Notes: generated from the letters alone by a model not told the origin. A stretch of DNA of 64,000 bases from an uncultured Chitinophaga sp. (GCF_902168175.1 NZ_CABHOU010000103.1:64545-128544), one strand, 5' to 3'; counted from the stretch's first letter, positions 8,293 through 17,682 are shown. A program made the numbers and translations.

Positions 8293-9816
8293 TTAAATCA
8301 GGTTGAGCATTTTCTGGGTGGCCTTTATTGCAGATACCGTCTGGTCGCTGTCGAGCCCGCGGGTTTTAAATTCGCGTTCGTTATGGTGCCAGGTAATGAT
8401 GGTTTCGCAAAGCGCATCGCTTTTACCACCGGGCGGTATGCGTACAGCATAATCGCTAAGGCCGGGCAGTTCCTGCTTTTTCTTTTTGTAGATGCGTTTC
8501 AGCGCGTTCATAAAGGCATCGTACTGTCCATCGCCCTGTGCATGTTCCTCAAACACTTCGCCGTTTATCAGGATACGCAGTGTGGCCGAAGGTTTCAGGT
8601 TCTTGGAGTGGGTGAGTACGTAGTCTTCTATCTTCACCTTTTCCTCGATGGTATTACTATCGAGAACGTCGGAAATGATGTATGGCAGATCGGCCTGTGT
8701 TACCACCTCTTTTTTATCGCCCAGTTCAATAATGCGTGCCGTTACTTTTTTAAGGTCGGCGTCCGACAATTGTATGCCCAGTTGATGCAGGTTGTTTTCA
8801 ATATTCGCTTTGCCGCTGGTTTTACCCAGGGCGTATTTGCGCTGGCGGCCAAAACGTTCGGGCATCAGGTCGGAGAAGTACAGTTTGTTCTTCTTATCAC
8901 CATCTGCATGTATGCCCGCGGTTTGCGTAAACACATTTTCGCCCACCACCGGTTTGTTGGCCGGTATGCGGAAGCCGGAAAAGGTTTCCACCAGTTTACT
9001 TACGCTGTACAGCGACTTCTCCGCCACGGCAGTTTTTACCCCGGGCATAAAGTCGTGTAACACCGCAATGGCGCTCGCCAAAGGCGCATTACCAGCACGT
9101 TCGCCCATCCCATTAATAGTCAGGTGTAGGCCATGTGCGCCGGCTTTAATGCCTTCAAGCACGTTGGCCGTACCTAAATCGTAATCGTTATGCGCGTGGA
9201 AATCGAAGTGCAGCTTTGGATAGCGGGCCACGATTTCGGTAATGAACGTGGTTACTTCAGAAGGAATAAGCACACCCAGCGTATCTGGCAGCATTACGCG
9301 CTTAACGGGCTGGCTTTGCAGGAAGTCGAGGTATTCATACACATATTCCGGCGAATGGCGCATACCATTACTCCAGTCTTCGAGGTACACGTTACATTCC
9401 AATCCCTTTTTACGGGCCAGTGCAATAACGGCGGCTACTTCGGCAAAGTGTTGTGCTGGTTTCTTTTTAAGCTGATGGGTGAGGTGGTTGAGCGAGCCTT
9501 TCGTGAGCAGGTTCATTACCTTTGCCCCGGCTTTTAACATCCATTGTACAGACACGTCGCCGTCTACGAAAGTGAGTACTTCTACCCGGTCGAGGTAACC
9601 ATTGGCTTTCGCCCATTTGGTAATGCCTTTTACGGCCGCAAACTCGCCTTCAGACACGCGCGCGGAGGCAATCTCGATCCTGTCTACCTTCACTTCCGTT
9701 AGCAATAACTGGGCGATGGTCAGCTTCTCAGAAGGTGAAAAGCTCACCCCGCTGGTCTGCTCCCCGTCGCGCAGGGTAGTGTCCATTATTTCTATGTAAC
9801 GTGGCGCCGTTGGCAT
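8293..9816 (-). CDS. LeuA2-type acyltransferase: citramalate synthase or 2-isopropylmalate synthase
   Basis: A 507-residue member of the DRE-TIM metallolyase family that condenses acetyl-CoA with a 2-oxoacid. Motifs are MDTTLRDGEQTSG at the barrel start, the metal ligands HAHNDYD, NGMGERAGNAPLA, and a C-terminal LeuA-dimer regulatory domain from about residue 370 to 505 where leucine or isoleucine feedback acts. The sequence resembles the Bacteroidota LeuA2 type, which is variously named citramalate synthase (pyruvate substrate, isoleucine route) or 2-isopropylmalate synthase (2-oxoisovalerate substrate). Sequence alone does not decide. It lies between leuD (12 bases) and leuB (20 bases), whose enzymes serve both routes. 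Confidence 0.85.
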   Translation of the reverse strand: MPTAPRYIEIMDTTLRDGEQTSGVSFSPSEKLTIAQLLLTEVKVDRIEIASARVSEGEFAAVKGITKWAKANGYLDRVEVLTFVDGDVSVQWMLKAGAKVMNLLTKGSLNHLTHQLKKKPAQHFAEVAAVIALARKKGLECNVYLEDWSNGMRHSPEYVYEYLDFLQSQPVKRVMLPDTLGVLIPSEVTTFITEIVARYPKLHFDFHAHNDYDLGTANVLEGIKAGAHGLHLTINGMGERAGNAPLASAIAVLHDFMPGVKTAVAEKSLYSVSKLVETFSGFRIPANKPVVGENVFTQTAGIHADGDKKNKLYFSDLMPERFGRQRKYALGKTSGKANIENNLHQLGIQLSDADLKKVTARIIELGDKKEVVTQADLPYIISDVLDSNTIEEKVKIEDYVLTHSKNLKPSATLRILINGEVFEEHAQGDGQYDAFMNALKRIYKKKKQELPGLSDYAVRIPPGGKSDALCETIITWHHNEREFKTRGLDSDQTVSAIKATQKMLNLI

Positions 9817-9828
9817 AATTGTAAACTA

Positions 9829-10425
9829 TTAATACATGCTTTTCGCAGCAAATGATTGTATTTCGTCTTTCATGGCCTGCAGGTAATCGATGTCGTCGAA
9901 GCCGTTGGTCAGGTTGTGTTTTTTGTAGGTGTTAATAGCGAACGATTCGCTTTCGCCGGTGGCCAGGATGGTGATGGTTTGCGCTGGCAGATTTACTTCT
10001 ACCTGTGCATTCGGATCGGCCTCTATCGCGGTGAATATTTTATCCAGGAACTCGGGACTCACCTGTACGGGCAGTATGCCGATGTTAAGCGAGTTGTTTT
10101 TGAAGATGTCGGCGAAGAAGCTGGATACCACGCAACGGAATCCGTAATCGTAGATAGCCCAGGCTGCGTGTTCGCGGCTGCTGCCACTGCCGAAGTTTTT
10201 ACCGGCTACCAGTATTTTACCGGAATAGATCGGGTTGTTCAATACGAAATCCTGTTTAGGGGAATCGTCGTTGTTGTAGCGCCAGTCGCGGAAAAGATTA
10301 TCGCCAAAACCTTTACGTTCGGTTGCTTTCAGAAAGCGTGCAGGGATGATCTGGTCGGTGTCCACGTTCTCGATTGGCATAGGAACGGCGGAGCTGGTAA
10401 GTACGGTAAATTTATCGTAAGCCAT
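9829..10425 (-). CDS. leuD: 3-isopropylmalate dehydratase small subunit
   Basis: LeuD supplies the swivelling domain of isopropylmalate isomerase and works as a heterodimer with LeuC. The 198-residue length is normal. It shows the family start VPMPIENVDTDQIIPARFLK and the substrate-recognition motif NFGSGSSREHAAWAI. The gene is 35 bases downstream of leuC and 12 bases upstream of the LeuA2-type gene, so it is co-transcribed on the minus strand. Confidence 0.96.
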   Translation of the reverse strand: MAYDKFTVLTSSAVPMPIENVDTDQIIPARFLKATERKGFGDNLFRDWRYNNDDSPKQDFVLNNPIYSGKILVAGKNFGSGSSREHAAWAIYDYGFRCVVSSFFADIFKNNSLNIGILPVQVSPEFLDKIFTAIEADPNAQVEVNLPAQTITILATGESESFAINTYKKHNLTNGFDDIDYLQAMKDEIQSFAAKSMY

Positions 10426-10460
10426 TATAATGTAAGTATCGTGTTGTGATCGTTAAGATA

Positions 10461-11870
10461 TTAAGCCATCAGTTCTCTTGGGTCGGTAACTACACCGGTT
10501 ACTGCCGCAGCCGCTGCTACCAGCGGACTGGCCAACAGTGTGCGTGAACCGGGGCCTTGTCTTCCTTCGAAGTTGCGGTTGCTGGTGCTTACTGCATACT
10601 TGCCGGCCGGAATTTTATCGTCGTTCATGGCCAGGCAGGCGGAACAACCAGGCTGGCGCAGTTGAAACCCTGCATCGGTAAGGATGTCGAGAATGCCTTC
10701 GTCTTTGATCTGTTGTTCAACAATATGAGAACCGGGTACGATCCACGCGGTAACATGGTCGGCTTTTTTTCTTCCTTTGATAATAGAGGCGAAATCGCGG
10801 AAGTCTTCGATGCGGCCGTTGGTACAGCTGCCAATGAAAACGTAATCCACTTTTTTGCCCAGCATCGCTTCTTCTTCATGGAAGCCCATATAGTCAAGCG
10901 ATTTCTCGTAGGTCGATTTACTGCCGCCCTGATCGGCTGCTGAAGGTATATGTTGGGTAATGCCCATGCCCATACCCGGGTTGGTACCGTAGGTGATCAT
11001 GGGTTCGATATCGGCAGCGTTATACGTATACTCCTGGTCGAAGGTGGCACCTTCGTCAGTTTTCAGTGTTTTCCATACTTCTACCGCTTTATCCCATGCT
11101 TCGCCTTTTGGCGCTTTCTCACGGCCTTTAATATAAGCAAAGGTAGTCTCGTCCGGAGCGATGATACCACCGCGGGCACCCATTTCAATGCTCATGTTAC
11201 ACACGGTCATACGACCTTCCATGCTCATGTTTTCGAACACCTCGCCCGCATATTCCAGGAAGTAACCGGTAGCGCCGGCTGCTGTGAGCTGGGAGATAAT
11301 ATATAGAACAGCATCTTTCGGTGTTACGCCTTTGCCCAGCTTACCGTTGATGGTCACGCGCATTTTCTTTGGCTTCGGCTGCATAATACACTGCGACGAT
11401 AACACCATTTCTACTTCAGAGGTACCGATACCGAAGGCAATTGCTCCGAATGCACCGTGTGTAGAGGTGTGTGAGTCGCCACATACGATGGTCATACCCG
11501 GAAGGGTAATACCATTTTCTGGTCCAACTACGTGTACAATACCGTTCTTGGGATTACCGAGTCCCCAATGTGAAATACCATATTTGGCGGAGTTGGTTTC
11601 CAGCGCTTTAAGCTGGTTGGCAGAAAGCGGGTCCTGCACGGGCAGGTGCTGGTTGATAGTAGGCGTGTTATGATCTGCCGTGGCAAATGTTTTGTCCGGG
11701 AAAATAACACCCAGTCCCCTGTTTTCCAGTCCCAGGAACGCTACCGGGCTGGTCACTTCGTGAATGAAATGGCGGTCGATAAAAAATACATCTGGTCCGT
11801 CCTCAATCTTTCTCACTACGTGTGAATCCCATACTTTGTCAAATAACGTAGTGGGTGTACTGCTGCTCAT
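10461..11870 (-). CDS. leuC: 3-isopropylmalate dehydratase large subunit
   Basis: LeuC is the [4Fe-4S] aconitase-family subunit that isomerises 2-isopropylmalate to 3-isopropylmalate. At 469 residues it has the usual length. The cluster ligands are the cysteines in GSCTNGR and GCSACLAMN; HVVGPENGITLPGMTIVCGDSHTSTHGA is the characteristic active-site region (shortened here to its ends: HVVGPENG and GDSHTSTHGA). It is the first gene of the leu operon. The 800-base gene-free region upstream holds the promoter, although no clean consensus element was found there, and a minisatellite. Confidence 0.97.
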   Translation of the reverse strand: MSSSTPTTLFDKVWDSHVVRKIEDGPDVFFIDRHFIHEVTSPVAFLGLENRGLGVIFPDKTFATADHNTPTINQHLPVQDPLSANQLKALETNSAKYGISHWGLGNPKNGIVHVVGPENGITLPGMTIVCGDSHTSTHGAFGAIAFGIGTSEVEMVLSSQCIMQPKPKKMRVTINGKLGKGVTPKDAVLYIISQLTAAGATGYFLEYAGEVFENMSMEGRMTVCNMSIEMGARGGIIAPDETTFAYIKGREKAPKGEAWDKAVEVWKTLKTDEGATFDQEYTYNAADIEPMITYGTNPGMGMGITQHIPSAADQGGSKSTYEKSLDYMGFHEEEAMLGKKVDYVFIGSCTNGRIEDFRDFASIIKGRKKADHVTAWIVPGSHIVEQQIKDEGILDILTDAGFQLRQPGCSACLAMNDDKIPAGKYAVSTSNRNFEGRQGPGSRTLLASPLVAAAAAVTGVVTDPRELMA

Positions 11871-12190
11871 TTTTGAAAATTTTATAGTATAACCTTAGAA
11901 TCGTTTGGAATCTTCGCACAAGTTCTGACTTTTTCAGAAGATTTTCTAATGATATGGTGCAGTTAGGGGGATAAATTGATGAGGATTGTCTGCGTTTGAG
12001 TGTGCCGGTGGTTGGCATATCTAATTGTAAATCATTAATTTAAGTGTTGAGTAGATGTCGTTTCGGGTTATAGTAGAAAACTACAATTAAATGGGGGAAT
12101 TTGTGACATTTGGCTGACAAAATGGTTCGTTTGCCAGCTGGATTGTGTCATAAGTTGCGAATTTGCCTTGGTGAAATAGTAATTCACACA
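11871..12190. other. Gene-free region upstream of leuC
   Basis: About 320 AT-rich bases with no convincing open frame. It must carry the leu operon promoter on the minus strand, but I find no good TTTG/TAnnTTTG pair and no Leu/Ile/Val-rich leader peptide, so a classic attenuator is not supported. Confidence 0.5.
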
Positions 12191-12547
12191 GACAGGTGTT
12201 AATGCTGGTTGGCCAGTGTCAATTCCTTTCTGTCAGATGTTAATCCTGTTCGTCAAAAGGCCAATTCGGTCGGTGAGCTATTAATTCCTGTTCGCCAGAA
12301 GGTAATTACGCTCAGCCAGATGTTAAATCCTGTTCGTCAGAAGGCAATTCTGCTCCGACAGATGTCAAATCCTGTTCGCCAGAAGGTAATTACGCTCAGC
12401 CAGATGTTAAATCCTGTTCGTCAGAAGGCAATTCTGCTCCGACAGATGTCAAATCCTGTTTGTCAGAAAGTAATTCCGCTCCGCCAGATGTCAAATCCTG
12501 TTCGTCAGAAGGCAATTCCGCTCCGCCAGATGGCAAATCCTGTTCGT
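12191..12547. repeat. 21-bp tandem minisatellite, 16-17 units
   Basis: From 12213 to 12547 there are 16 head-to-tail units of 21 bp (one of 20), with a diverged unit before them. The plus-strand consensus is roughly CAGAWGKYAAWTCCTGTTCGY. Alternating unit types make a 42-bp period, and 12296-12376 is repeated at 12380-12460 with 81 identical bases, so an 84-bp block was duplicated recently. The left units are more diverged than the right. Both strands stay open in some frames (a 113-codon frame with a 14-residue repeat on plus), but there is no protein-like start context, so coding is unlikely. It lies between the 5' side of the leu operon and the 3' end of a TonB receptor gene. Confidence 0.9.
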
Positions 12548-12555
12548 TAGCAACG

Positions 12556-12586
12556 AAAAATGCCTGGCGAAACATCACCAGGCATT
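12556..12586 (-). terminator. Terminator of the TonB receptor gene
   Basis: Perfect 9-bp stem AATGCCTGG/CCAGGCATT (12559-12567 and 12578-12586) with a ten-base loop; on the minus strand it ends in a run of five T. It lies about 90 bases after the receptor stop codon. Confidence 0.7.
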
Positions 12587-12675
12587 CAACGGGTTTCTTT
12601 TTCTGCTCAGGCCACCAGGGTATAATGACCGAAAGTACCAGGAACAGGAAAATCAGGGCCTATCTTCTTTCAACA

Positions 12676-15114
12676 TTAGAATACGTATGATACGGTGGTC
12701 ATCCAGTTACGTGGTGCGCCGGGGAACAGGCGGATGTAATCGTAACCGCCGATCCAATAGGTTTTGTCGAGCAGGTTGTTCATGTTCAACTGTAACTGGA
12801 ACTTATCAATTTTATAGAACAGCGCCGCGTTCAGCAATTCATAACCAGGCAGGGTTTGGGTCACATTGTCGGTGTTACGTTCTGTTACGAAGTTGCCGCC
12901 CACGCCAATACCTAACCCTTTCAGCAAACCTGTGCTGAGGTTGTATTTTGTCCAGAGGCTGCCCTGGTGTTTTGGTGCGCCTGCAGGCTGACGGCCGATT
13001 TCTGCTTTGTTGGTACTTTCTTTAATACCTGATTCGTTAAACGAGTAAGTAGCGATCAACGACCAGTTCGGGGTGATCTGTCCTTTTACGTCCAGTTCCA
13101 CACCTTTAGATTCAACCAGGCCTACAGGACGTAGCAGATCGGGGTTGGTGGCATCGCCTGCATTATACAGTACGTTCTTCATCTGGATGCGGTAAGCCGC
13201 CAGGGTTACGGATAATTTCTCGTTAAACCAGTCGCTTTTACCGCCCACTTCCATCAGGTTGCTGATCAGCGGGTCGAATGGTCCGCCAGCATTGGGGCCC
13301 ATCTTGGTAGTGTCCTGGACATTGTAACCTTCGGTGTAAGTAGCGTAAACGTTAATGTGTTTGTTCACAGTGTAAACGAGGCCCACTCTTGGAATGATGG
13401 CATCCTGGATATCGTCGCGCTCAAATGGTTTGTCGTAGTTTACCTTGCTGTTGAAGCGATCGTAACGTAAGCCCAGTAAGGCCTGTAATCTTCCAAACGT
13501 GATCTGGTCCTGGATGTATATGCCCTGCGCGTTGGTGAACGACGCATCGTAGTTCGTTTTAACATAGAAGTACTTGCTCATGTCGTACATCTGGTACGGA
13601 CTGGTAGAAGTGAGGTCGAAGTGCGGCACGTTTGGCACCGGGCTTTTCTGACCATTCACGACCGTGTACTGGAAGTTAGCCGGACGGGCAGCATTGTACG
13701 CAGAAGCACCGGTGTTAGTCGCGTTGCGGTAACCGTTTGCCTGCTGCTGTGCAGCGCCCCATGGCATTTTGTACTGCGCGTAATCGTAGCCGAATAACAG
13801 TTTATGGCTGAGCGACCCCGTATTAGCATCGTAAGAGAAATAAGCGGATACGTTATCGGTAAACACTTTACGCTTGCGGATCAGTACCTGCATTTCTACG
13901 AGGGTGGGAATGGAACCACCGGCGCTGTCTTTCGCATAACCGTTGGCGGTACGGTGTTCAAGCAGATCTTCATCCCACATGCTTTTCAGGTAAGCCACAT
14001 TCAGTTGCAGTTTTTTAGAAAACTGGTGGTTAAATGAAGTGGTGATCAGCAGGTTGTCTTCATTCAGGAAGTCGTTCGATGCGTTGAGACTTTTGGAAGT
14101 GGGCACAGAGTAGAGGTCATTATTACCGTACACAGCCTGCCCGCGGTCCAGCCGGCTCATGCTGCGGTTGTACACCACATCGAAGTTTAACCTTGTTTTT
14201 TCTGTTGGTAAAAAGGAGATAGAGGGCGCTACCACGAAGTTTTTGTCAAACTGCAGATCGCGGAAGCTCTGGGCGTTTTCGTAACCCAGGTTCAGGCGGT
14301 ACAACAGTGTTTTGCTCTCGTTCATCGGACCGGTAAAGTCGGTGAATGCGCGGAAGGTATTGAAGCTGCCATTGCTGAAGCTTACACTCTGTTTCCTTTC
14401 GGCCAGCGGCTTTTTGGTAACCCTGTTGATCACACCCCCGGGAGAGGAGTTGCCGAACAACGCCGAGGCCGGGCCCTTAATCACTTCTACGCGTTCGAGG
14501 TAGTTAGTAAGTGGTTGTTTCCAGAAACCGGTAATGGTACGGAGGCCGTTTACCATCTGTACCTGACTGTTGTTCTGGGTACGGAAACCGCGTATGTTAA
14601 GGTCGTCGTAAGTGGTGTGCTGCGTAACGCCGCTCATGTACTTTACCACTTCTCCCACACGCAGTGCCTGTTGGTCCTGCATGAGTTCTTTGGTAACGTA
14701 ACTGATGGATTGCGGTACGTCTTTTAAGGGCGTAGCGGTTTTGGTACCTACAAAGGAGTTGGTATTTTTATAACCAGATTCTTTACGGCCGGTGATCTCC
14801 ACGTGCTGTAATTGCTCGGCAGACGAAGTAAGGCCGATATTCACCACGCGCGTTTCCCCATCTTTGAGGGTAATGCTGCGGGTAGTGGTTTCAAATCCCA
14901 TAAAGGAAATAGTAAGCGTATGTTTACCTGCAGTCAGGTCAGTGAAAGTGTATGCTCCTTTTTCATTGGTAACGGTCACTTTCGATTTGTTGATGGATAC
15001 GCTGGCACCAGGTACCAGGTTGTTGTCCGGGTCTTTCACCGTTCCTTTAATGGAGGTTTGTGCCTGCACACTGCTAATGCAGAAGGCTAATATGGCCAGT
15101 AGGAGTAATCGCAT
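12676..15114 (-). CDS. TonB-dependent siderophore-type receptor
   Basis: An outer-membrane active transporter of about 812 residues for ferric siderophores or similar ligands. It starts with a signal peptide (MRLLLLAILAFCISSVQAQ). Next comes a carboxypeptidase-regulatory-like beta domain (SIKGTVKDPDNNLVPGAS, about residues 20-105), then the plug (DVPQSISYVTKELMQDQQ, VMRGF-like NIRGFRTQNNSQ, VIKGPASALFGNSSPGG) and a 22-strand barrel ending in VSYVF with the usual terminal Phe. The start is the ATG at 15112-15114; the frame is open 20 codons upstream without signal-peptide character. The plug motifs fit the siderophore receptor subfamily rather than SusC. No siderophore biosynthesis genes are near, so the ligand is unknown. 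It diverges from a lipoprotein operon. Confidence 0.92.
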   Translation of the reverse strand: MRLLLLAILAFCISSVQAQTSIKGTVKDPDNNLVPGASVSINKSKVTVTNEKGAYTFTDLTAGKHTLTISFMGFETTTRSITLKDGETRVVNIGLTSSAEQLQHVEITGRKESGYKNTNSFVGTKTATPLKDVPQSISYVTKELMQDQQALRVGEVVKYMSGVTQHTTYDDLNIRGFRTQNNSQVQMVNGLRTITGFWKQPLTNYLERVEVIKGPASALFGNSSPGGVINRVTKKPLAERKQSVSFSNGSFNTFRAFTDFTGPMNESKTLLYRLNLGYENAQSFRDLQFDKNFVVAPSISFLPTEKTRLNFDVVYNRSMSRLDRGQAVYGNNDLYSVPTSKSLNASNDFLNEDNLLITTSFNHQFSKKLQLNVAYLKSMWDEDLLEHRTANGYAKDSAGGSIPTLVEMQVLIRKRKVFTDNVSAYFSYDANTGSLSHKLLFGYDYAQYKMPWGAAQQQANGYRNATNTGASAYNAARPANFQYTVVNGQKSPVPNVPHFDLTSTSPYQMYDMSKYFYVKTNYDASFTNAQGIYIQDQITFGRLQALLGLRYDRFNSKVNYDKPFERDDIQDAIIPRVGLVYTVNKHINVYATYTEGYNVQDTTKMGPNAGGPFDPLISNLMEVGGKSDWFNEKLSVTLAAYRIQMKNVLYNAGDATNPDLLRPVGLVESKGVELDVKGQITPNWSLIATYSFNESGIKESTNKAEIGRQPAGAPKHQGSLWTKYNLSTGLLKGLGIGVGGNFVTERNTDNVTQTLPGYELLNAALFYKIDKFQLQLNMNNLLDKTYWIGGYDYIRLFPGAPRNWMTTVSYVF

Positions 15115-15256
15115 GATAAGGGTACGTTTATAGATTGATGCGCAAAGAAAATTCAACCTCGCGGTAACCGGCAATCGATTTGGGAAATAATTTTACGCAA
15201 TGCGGAATTTTCGCATTCAGGTTTCACCGGACAAAACACTATGTTTACCGAATTAA

Positions 15257-15288
15257 TTTCTATCGCCCCTCTGCTGCGGGTAGTTTTG
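15257..15288 (+). promoter_or_regulatory. Promoter of the lipoprotein/two-component operon
   Basis: TTTC at 15257-15260, a 20-bp spacer and TAGTTTTG at 15281-15288, which matches the -7 consensus exactly. Transcription would begin near 15294, supporting ATG 15307 over an in-frame ATG at 15241. Confidence 0.5.
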
Positions 15289-15306
15289 GGCTATAAATCT
15301 TTTATT

Positions 15307-15930
15307 ATGAAAAGAACGCTCATTCTAACAACTATTACCGTGATGCTACTAAGTTTCAGTAGCTGCCTCACCACCTTGTACCCGCTATTTAAACCCGAAG
15401 ACCTTACTTTCGACGACCGCCTGCTTGGTAACTGGGGTACAGGCTCTAGTGGAGATGTAGTCACCTTCGAACGCGGCAGCCAGCAGTTGTTTTCGGAGCT
15501 GCCTGCGGGCCTGCAATTCCTGGCCGGCAAAGCTTACCTGGTAACCTCGAGGGATAACGAGGGGGAGATAAGGCAGCGGTACTATGCTTTCCTGTTTCGC
15601 ATCGACGGCAACCTGTACATGGACTATTACCCTGCTGCAACGCCTGAAATACAAACTTACAGCCCCTTCTACGTCGCACATTTTGTACGCCTGCATAGCC
15701 TGTACAAGTTTAAAATGGATAACCCGCAGACGTTTGAAATTAAACAGTTTGATAGTGGTTATATGTCCGAACTGATTAATAATAAGCAGGTGCGCATCCG
15801 CCACGAAAGGAATGCTGATGGGGGAATCCTTATTACTGCATCTACCGCCGAACTACAGGATTATGTAAAGAAGTATGGCGATGTGCCAGGCGCGTATGAA
15901 GATCCCGGTACCTATAAAAAATTGAATTAA
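15307..15930 (+). CDS. Lipoprotein of unknown function, paralogue 1
   Basis: A 207-residue predicted lipoprotein. The signal peptide ends in the lipobox FSSC with Cys20 as the lipidated residue, followed by LTTLYPLF. The mature part begins with an FDDRLLGNWG segment and ends with a TASTAELQDYVKKYGD motif; both are shared with the next gene (NRVCGDWN and TASSADLQQFVAKYGN), so the two are paralogues from a tandem duplication. I do not recognise the family. It heads an apparent four-gene operon with the second lipoprotein (19 bases on), a LytS-type kinase and a LytTR regulator. A role as an envelope component sensed or controlled by that system is inference. Confidence 0.8.
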   Translation: MKRTLILTTITVMLLSFSSCLTTLYPLFKPEDLTFDDRLLGNWGTGSSGDVVTFERGSQQLFSELPAGLQFLAGKAYLVTSRDNEGEIRQRYYAFLFRIDGNLYMDYYPAATPEIQTYSPFYVAHFVRLHSLYKFKMDNPQTFEIKQFDSGYMSELINNKQVRIRHERNADGGILITASTAELQDYVKKYGDVPGAYEDPGTYKKLN

Positions 15931-15949
15931 CCCGCTAAAACCTTACAAA

Positions 15950-16636
15950 ATGAGAAAGATCTGTTTATCTGTTATAATATTACTTGCATGCGGATTAAGC
16001 TCCTGCCTTACCACCATGCAACCTTTGGTTACGCAGGATAAAGTGGTTGTCGATAACCGGGTATGCGGCGACTGGAATACTGAAGATGGAGAGCTGCGTA
16101 TTACACCTTTTATGCTCAGCGAAACCCGTAAGTCTATCGGCGATGAGCCCGTTTTTAGCAATGGAAAGCCCATTCTCGATAATAAAATAAGCCCGGCCGA
16201 TAAGAAACGCGCGGAACATACCTTCGAGCTTTCATTTACCAGGAATGGTGTGAAACACTATATGCTGATGCAGATGATGAAGATTAATGGCGCCCTGTAT
16301 GGCAACCTGGTGCCTTTATTTGCGGGTGAAATCGGGAAAGATAAAGTGGAGGGCGGCATGAATATCGCGGAAAGTGAATACATGCCAGGTTATACAATTG
16401 CTAAGATAGATGTGCTGGATAATGGGCAACTGTCTGTAAAGTTTGCTGATGGCGATTTTATTAAAAAGCAGCTGCTGGCCGGTAATATGAAATTGAAATA
16501 TGAACACGATGCCTTGTTTGGCACCTTTGTAGTTACCGCCTCTTCGGCCGACTTACAACAGTTCGTGGCCAAATATGGGAACGACGAACGTTTGTTTGGC
16601 AGTAAAAATGCCATTACCTTAAACAAGAAAGGTTAA
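15950..16636 (+). CDS. Lipoprotein of unknown function, paralogue 2
   Basis: A 228-residue predicted lipoprotein with signal peptide and lipobox LSSC (Cys19), followed by LTTMQPLV. It shares the opening pattern, the NRVCGDWN segment and the C-terminal ASSADLQQFVAKYGN motif with the preceding gene, but the middle is divergent. It has no recognised domain. The kinase gene starts eight bases after its stop, so the lipoproteins and the two-component system are almost certainly co-transcribed. Confidence 0.8.
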   Translation: MRKICLSVIILLACGLSSCLTTMQPLVTQDKVVVDNRVCGDWNTEDGELRITPFMLSETRKSIGDEPVFSNGKPILDNKISPADKKRAEHTFELSFTRNGVKHYMLMQMMKINGALYGNLVPLFAGEIGKDKVEGGMNIAESEYMPGYTIAKIDVLDNGQLSVKFADGDFIKKQLLAGNMKLKYEHDALFGTFVVTASSADLQQFVAKYGNDERLFGSKNAITLNKKG

Positions 16637-16644
16637 ACAAAGAT

Positions 16645-17682
16645 ATGAGGACGATTCTCACACATCCCTTCTTCCGCCTGATTCAACACCTGATTTTCTG
16701 GGCCTGTACGTACTTCGTGTTCGTACAGGTCTTTAAATCGTCTTCGCCCGCCACGAAGATCGATTATATATATGCCGGCCTTTTCCATCTAACCCTGTTG
16801 CCCGCGGTATATTGTAACCTGTTATGGCTGCTGCCGGAGTTCGGCAACCAGCGTAAATGGTGGTTGTACATCCTCCTGCTGGTGGCCCTCATAGCCGTAT
16901 GCAGTTGGGTAAACGATCGCTTCTTCCAGGACTGGTCGGCCAGTATCTTCCCTGACTATTTTTTTATATCCTATTTCAGTTTGTGGGAGATCGCCGCCTT
17001 TTTCGGTGTATACACCGGCCTCAGCTCGCTGCTGAAGCTCTCAAAATCCTGGTTTACGGTAAATGATCTGGAACGTAAACTGCTGGAAGCGGAAAAGGAG
17101 AAGGTGCAGGTAGAACTGAAAGCCTTAAAAGCACAGATCAACCCGCACTTCTTTTTTAATACACTGAACGGTATTTATGCCATGTCGCTCGAAAAAGATG
17201 ACCGGCTGCCCGATACGGTGTTACGTTTATCACACCTGATGCGTTATTTCCTGTACGACACCCGCGAGGAGTTTGTATCACTGGTAAAGGAGTGGGAGAT
17301 GGTGAAGGATTATATTGCCCTGCAGCAAATGCGTTCGGGCAATGAGTTAAAGGTAAATGTAACGGTTGATGGGGAGATAGGAGAGCAGCAGTTGCCGCCC
17401 ATGTTGCTGATCACCTTCCTGGAGAACGCTTTTAAACATGGGGCTAAGGGTAATACCGGTACTGCAGGTATCACGCTGAACCTGGAACTATTCTCTCATC
17501 GACTGCTGTTCCGCTTGTCTAACACCGCAGGCAGGGTAGATGAGGTAGAACCCGAAAACTATAAGGGGCTGGGACTCGAAAACGTGCGCCGTCGCCTGGC
17601 TTTATTGTACCCGGGCAGGCATAAATTGACGATGGAGGAGAAACACAATACCTTTACTGTAATACTGGAACTTGATTTATGA
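16645..17682 (+). CDS. LytS-family sensor histidine kinase
   Basis: A 345-residue membrane histidine kinase of the LytS/YehU class. Four transmembrane helices lie at about residues 13-30, 42-62, 72-89 and 105-130, with very short loops and no extracytoplasmic sensor domain. A coiled coil follows, then the His-kinase domain with the phosphoacceptor His168 in INPHFFFNTLNGI and a HATPase domain with the N-box LLITFLENAFKHG and G-box YKGLGLENVRRRL. It overlaps the LytTR regulator gene by four bases (ATGA), as is standard for translational coupling. The lack of a sensor loop means the signal is probably sensed in the membrane or delivered by a partner, possibly the upstream lipoproteins (inference). 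Confidence 0.93.
   Translation: MRTILTHPFFRLIQHLIFWACTYFVFVQVFKSSSPATKIDYIYAGLFHLTLLPAVYCNLLWLLPEFGNQRKWWLYILLLVALIAVCSWVNDRFFQDWSASIFPDYFFISYFSLWEIAAFFGVYTGLSSLLKLSKSWFTVNDLERKLLEAEKEKVQVELKALKAQINPHFFFNTLNGIYAMSLEKDDRLPDTVLRLSHLMRYFLYDTREEFVSLVKEWEMVKDYIALQQMRSGNELKVNVTVDGEIGEQQLPPMLLITFLENAFKHGAKGNTGTAGITLNLELFSHRLLFRLSNTAGRVDEVEPENYKGLGLENVRRRLALLYPGRHKLTMEEKHNTFTVILELDL

Noticed and set aside
12191..12547. CRISPR array
   Set aside because: Units are contiguous 21-mers without unique spacers, and no cas gene is near.
12209..12550. 113-codon open frame over the 21-bp tandem array
   Set aside because: The unit length is a multiple of three, so frames on both strands stay open by chance; there is no start context, no domain and the array has non-coding character.
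15241..15306. Upstream ATG of the first lipoprotein gene
   Set aside because: It lies upstream of the promoter -7 element and would break the lipoprotein signal peptide.
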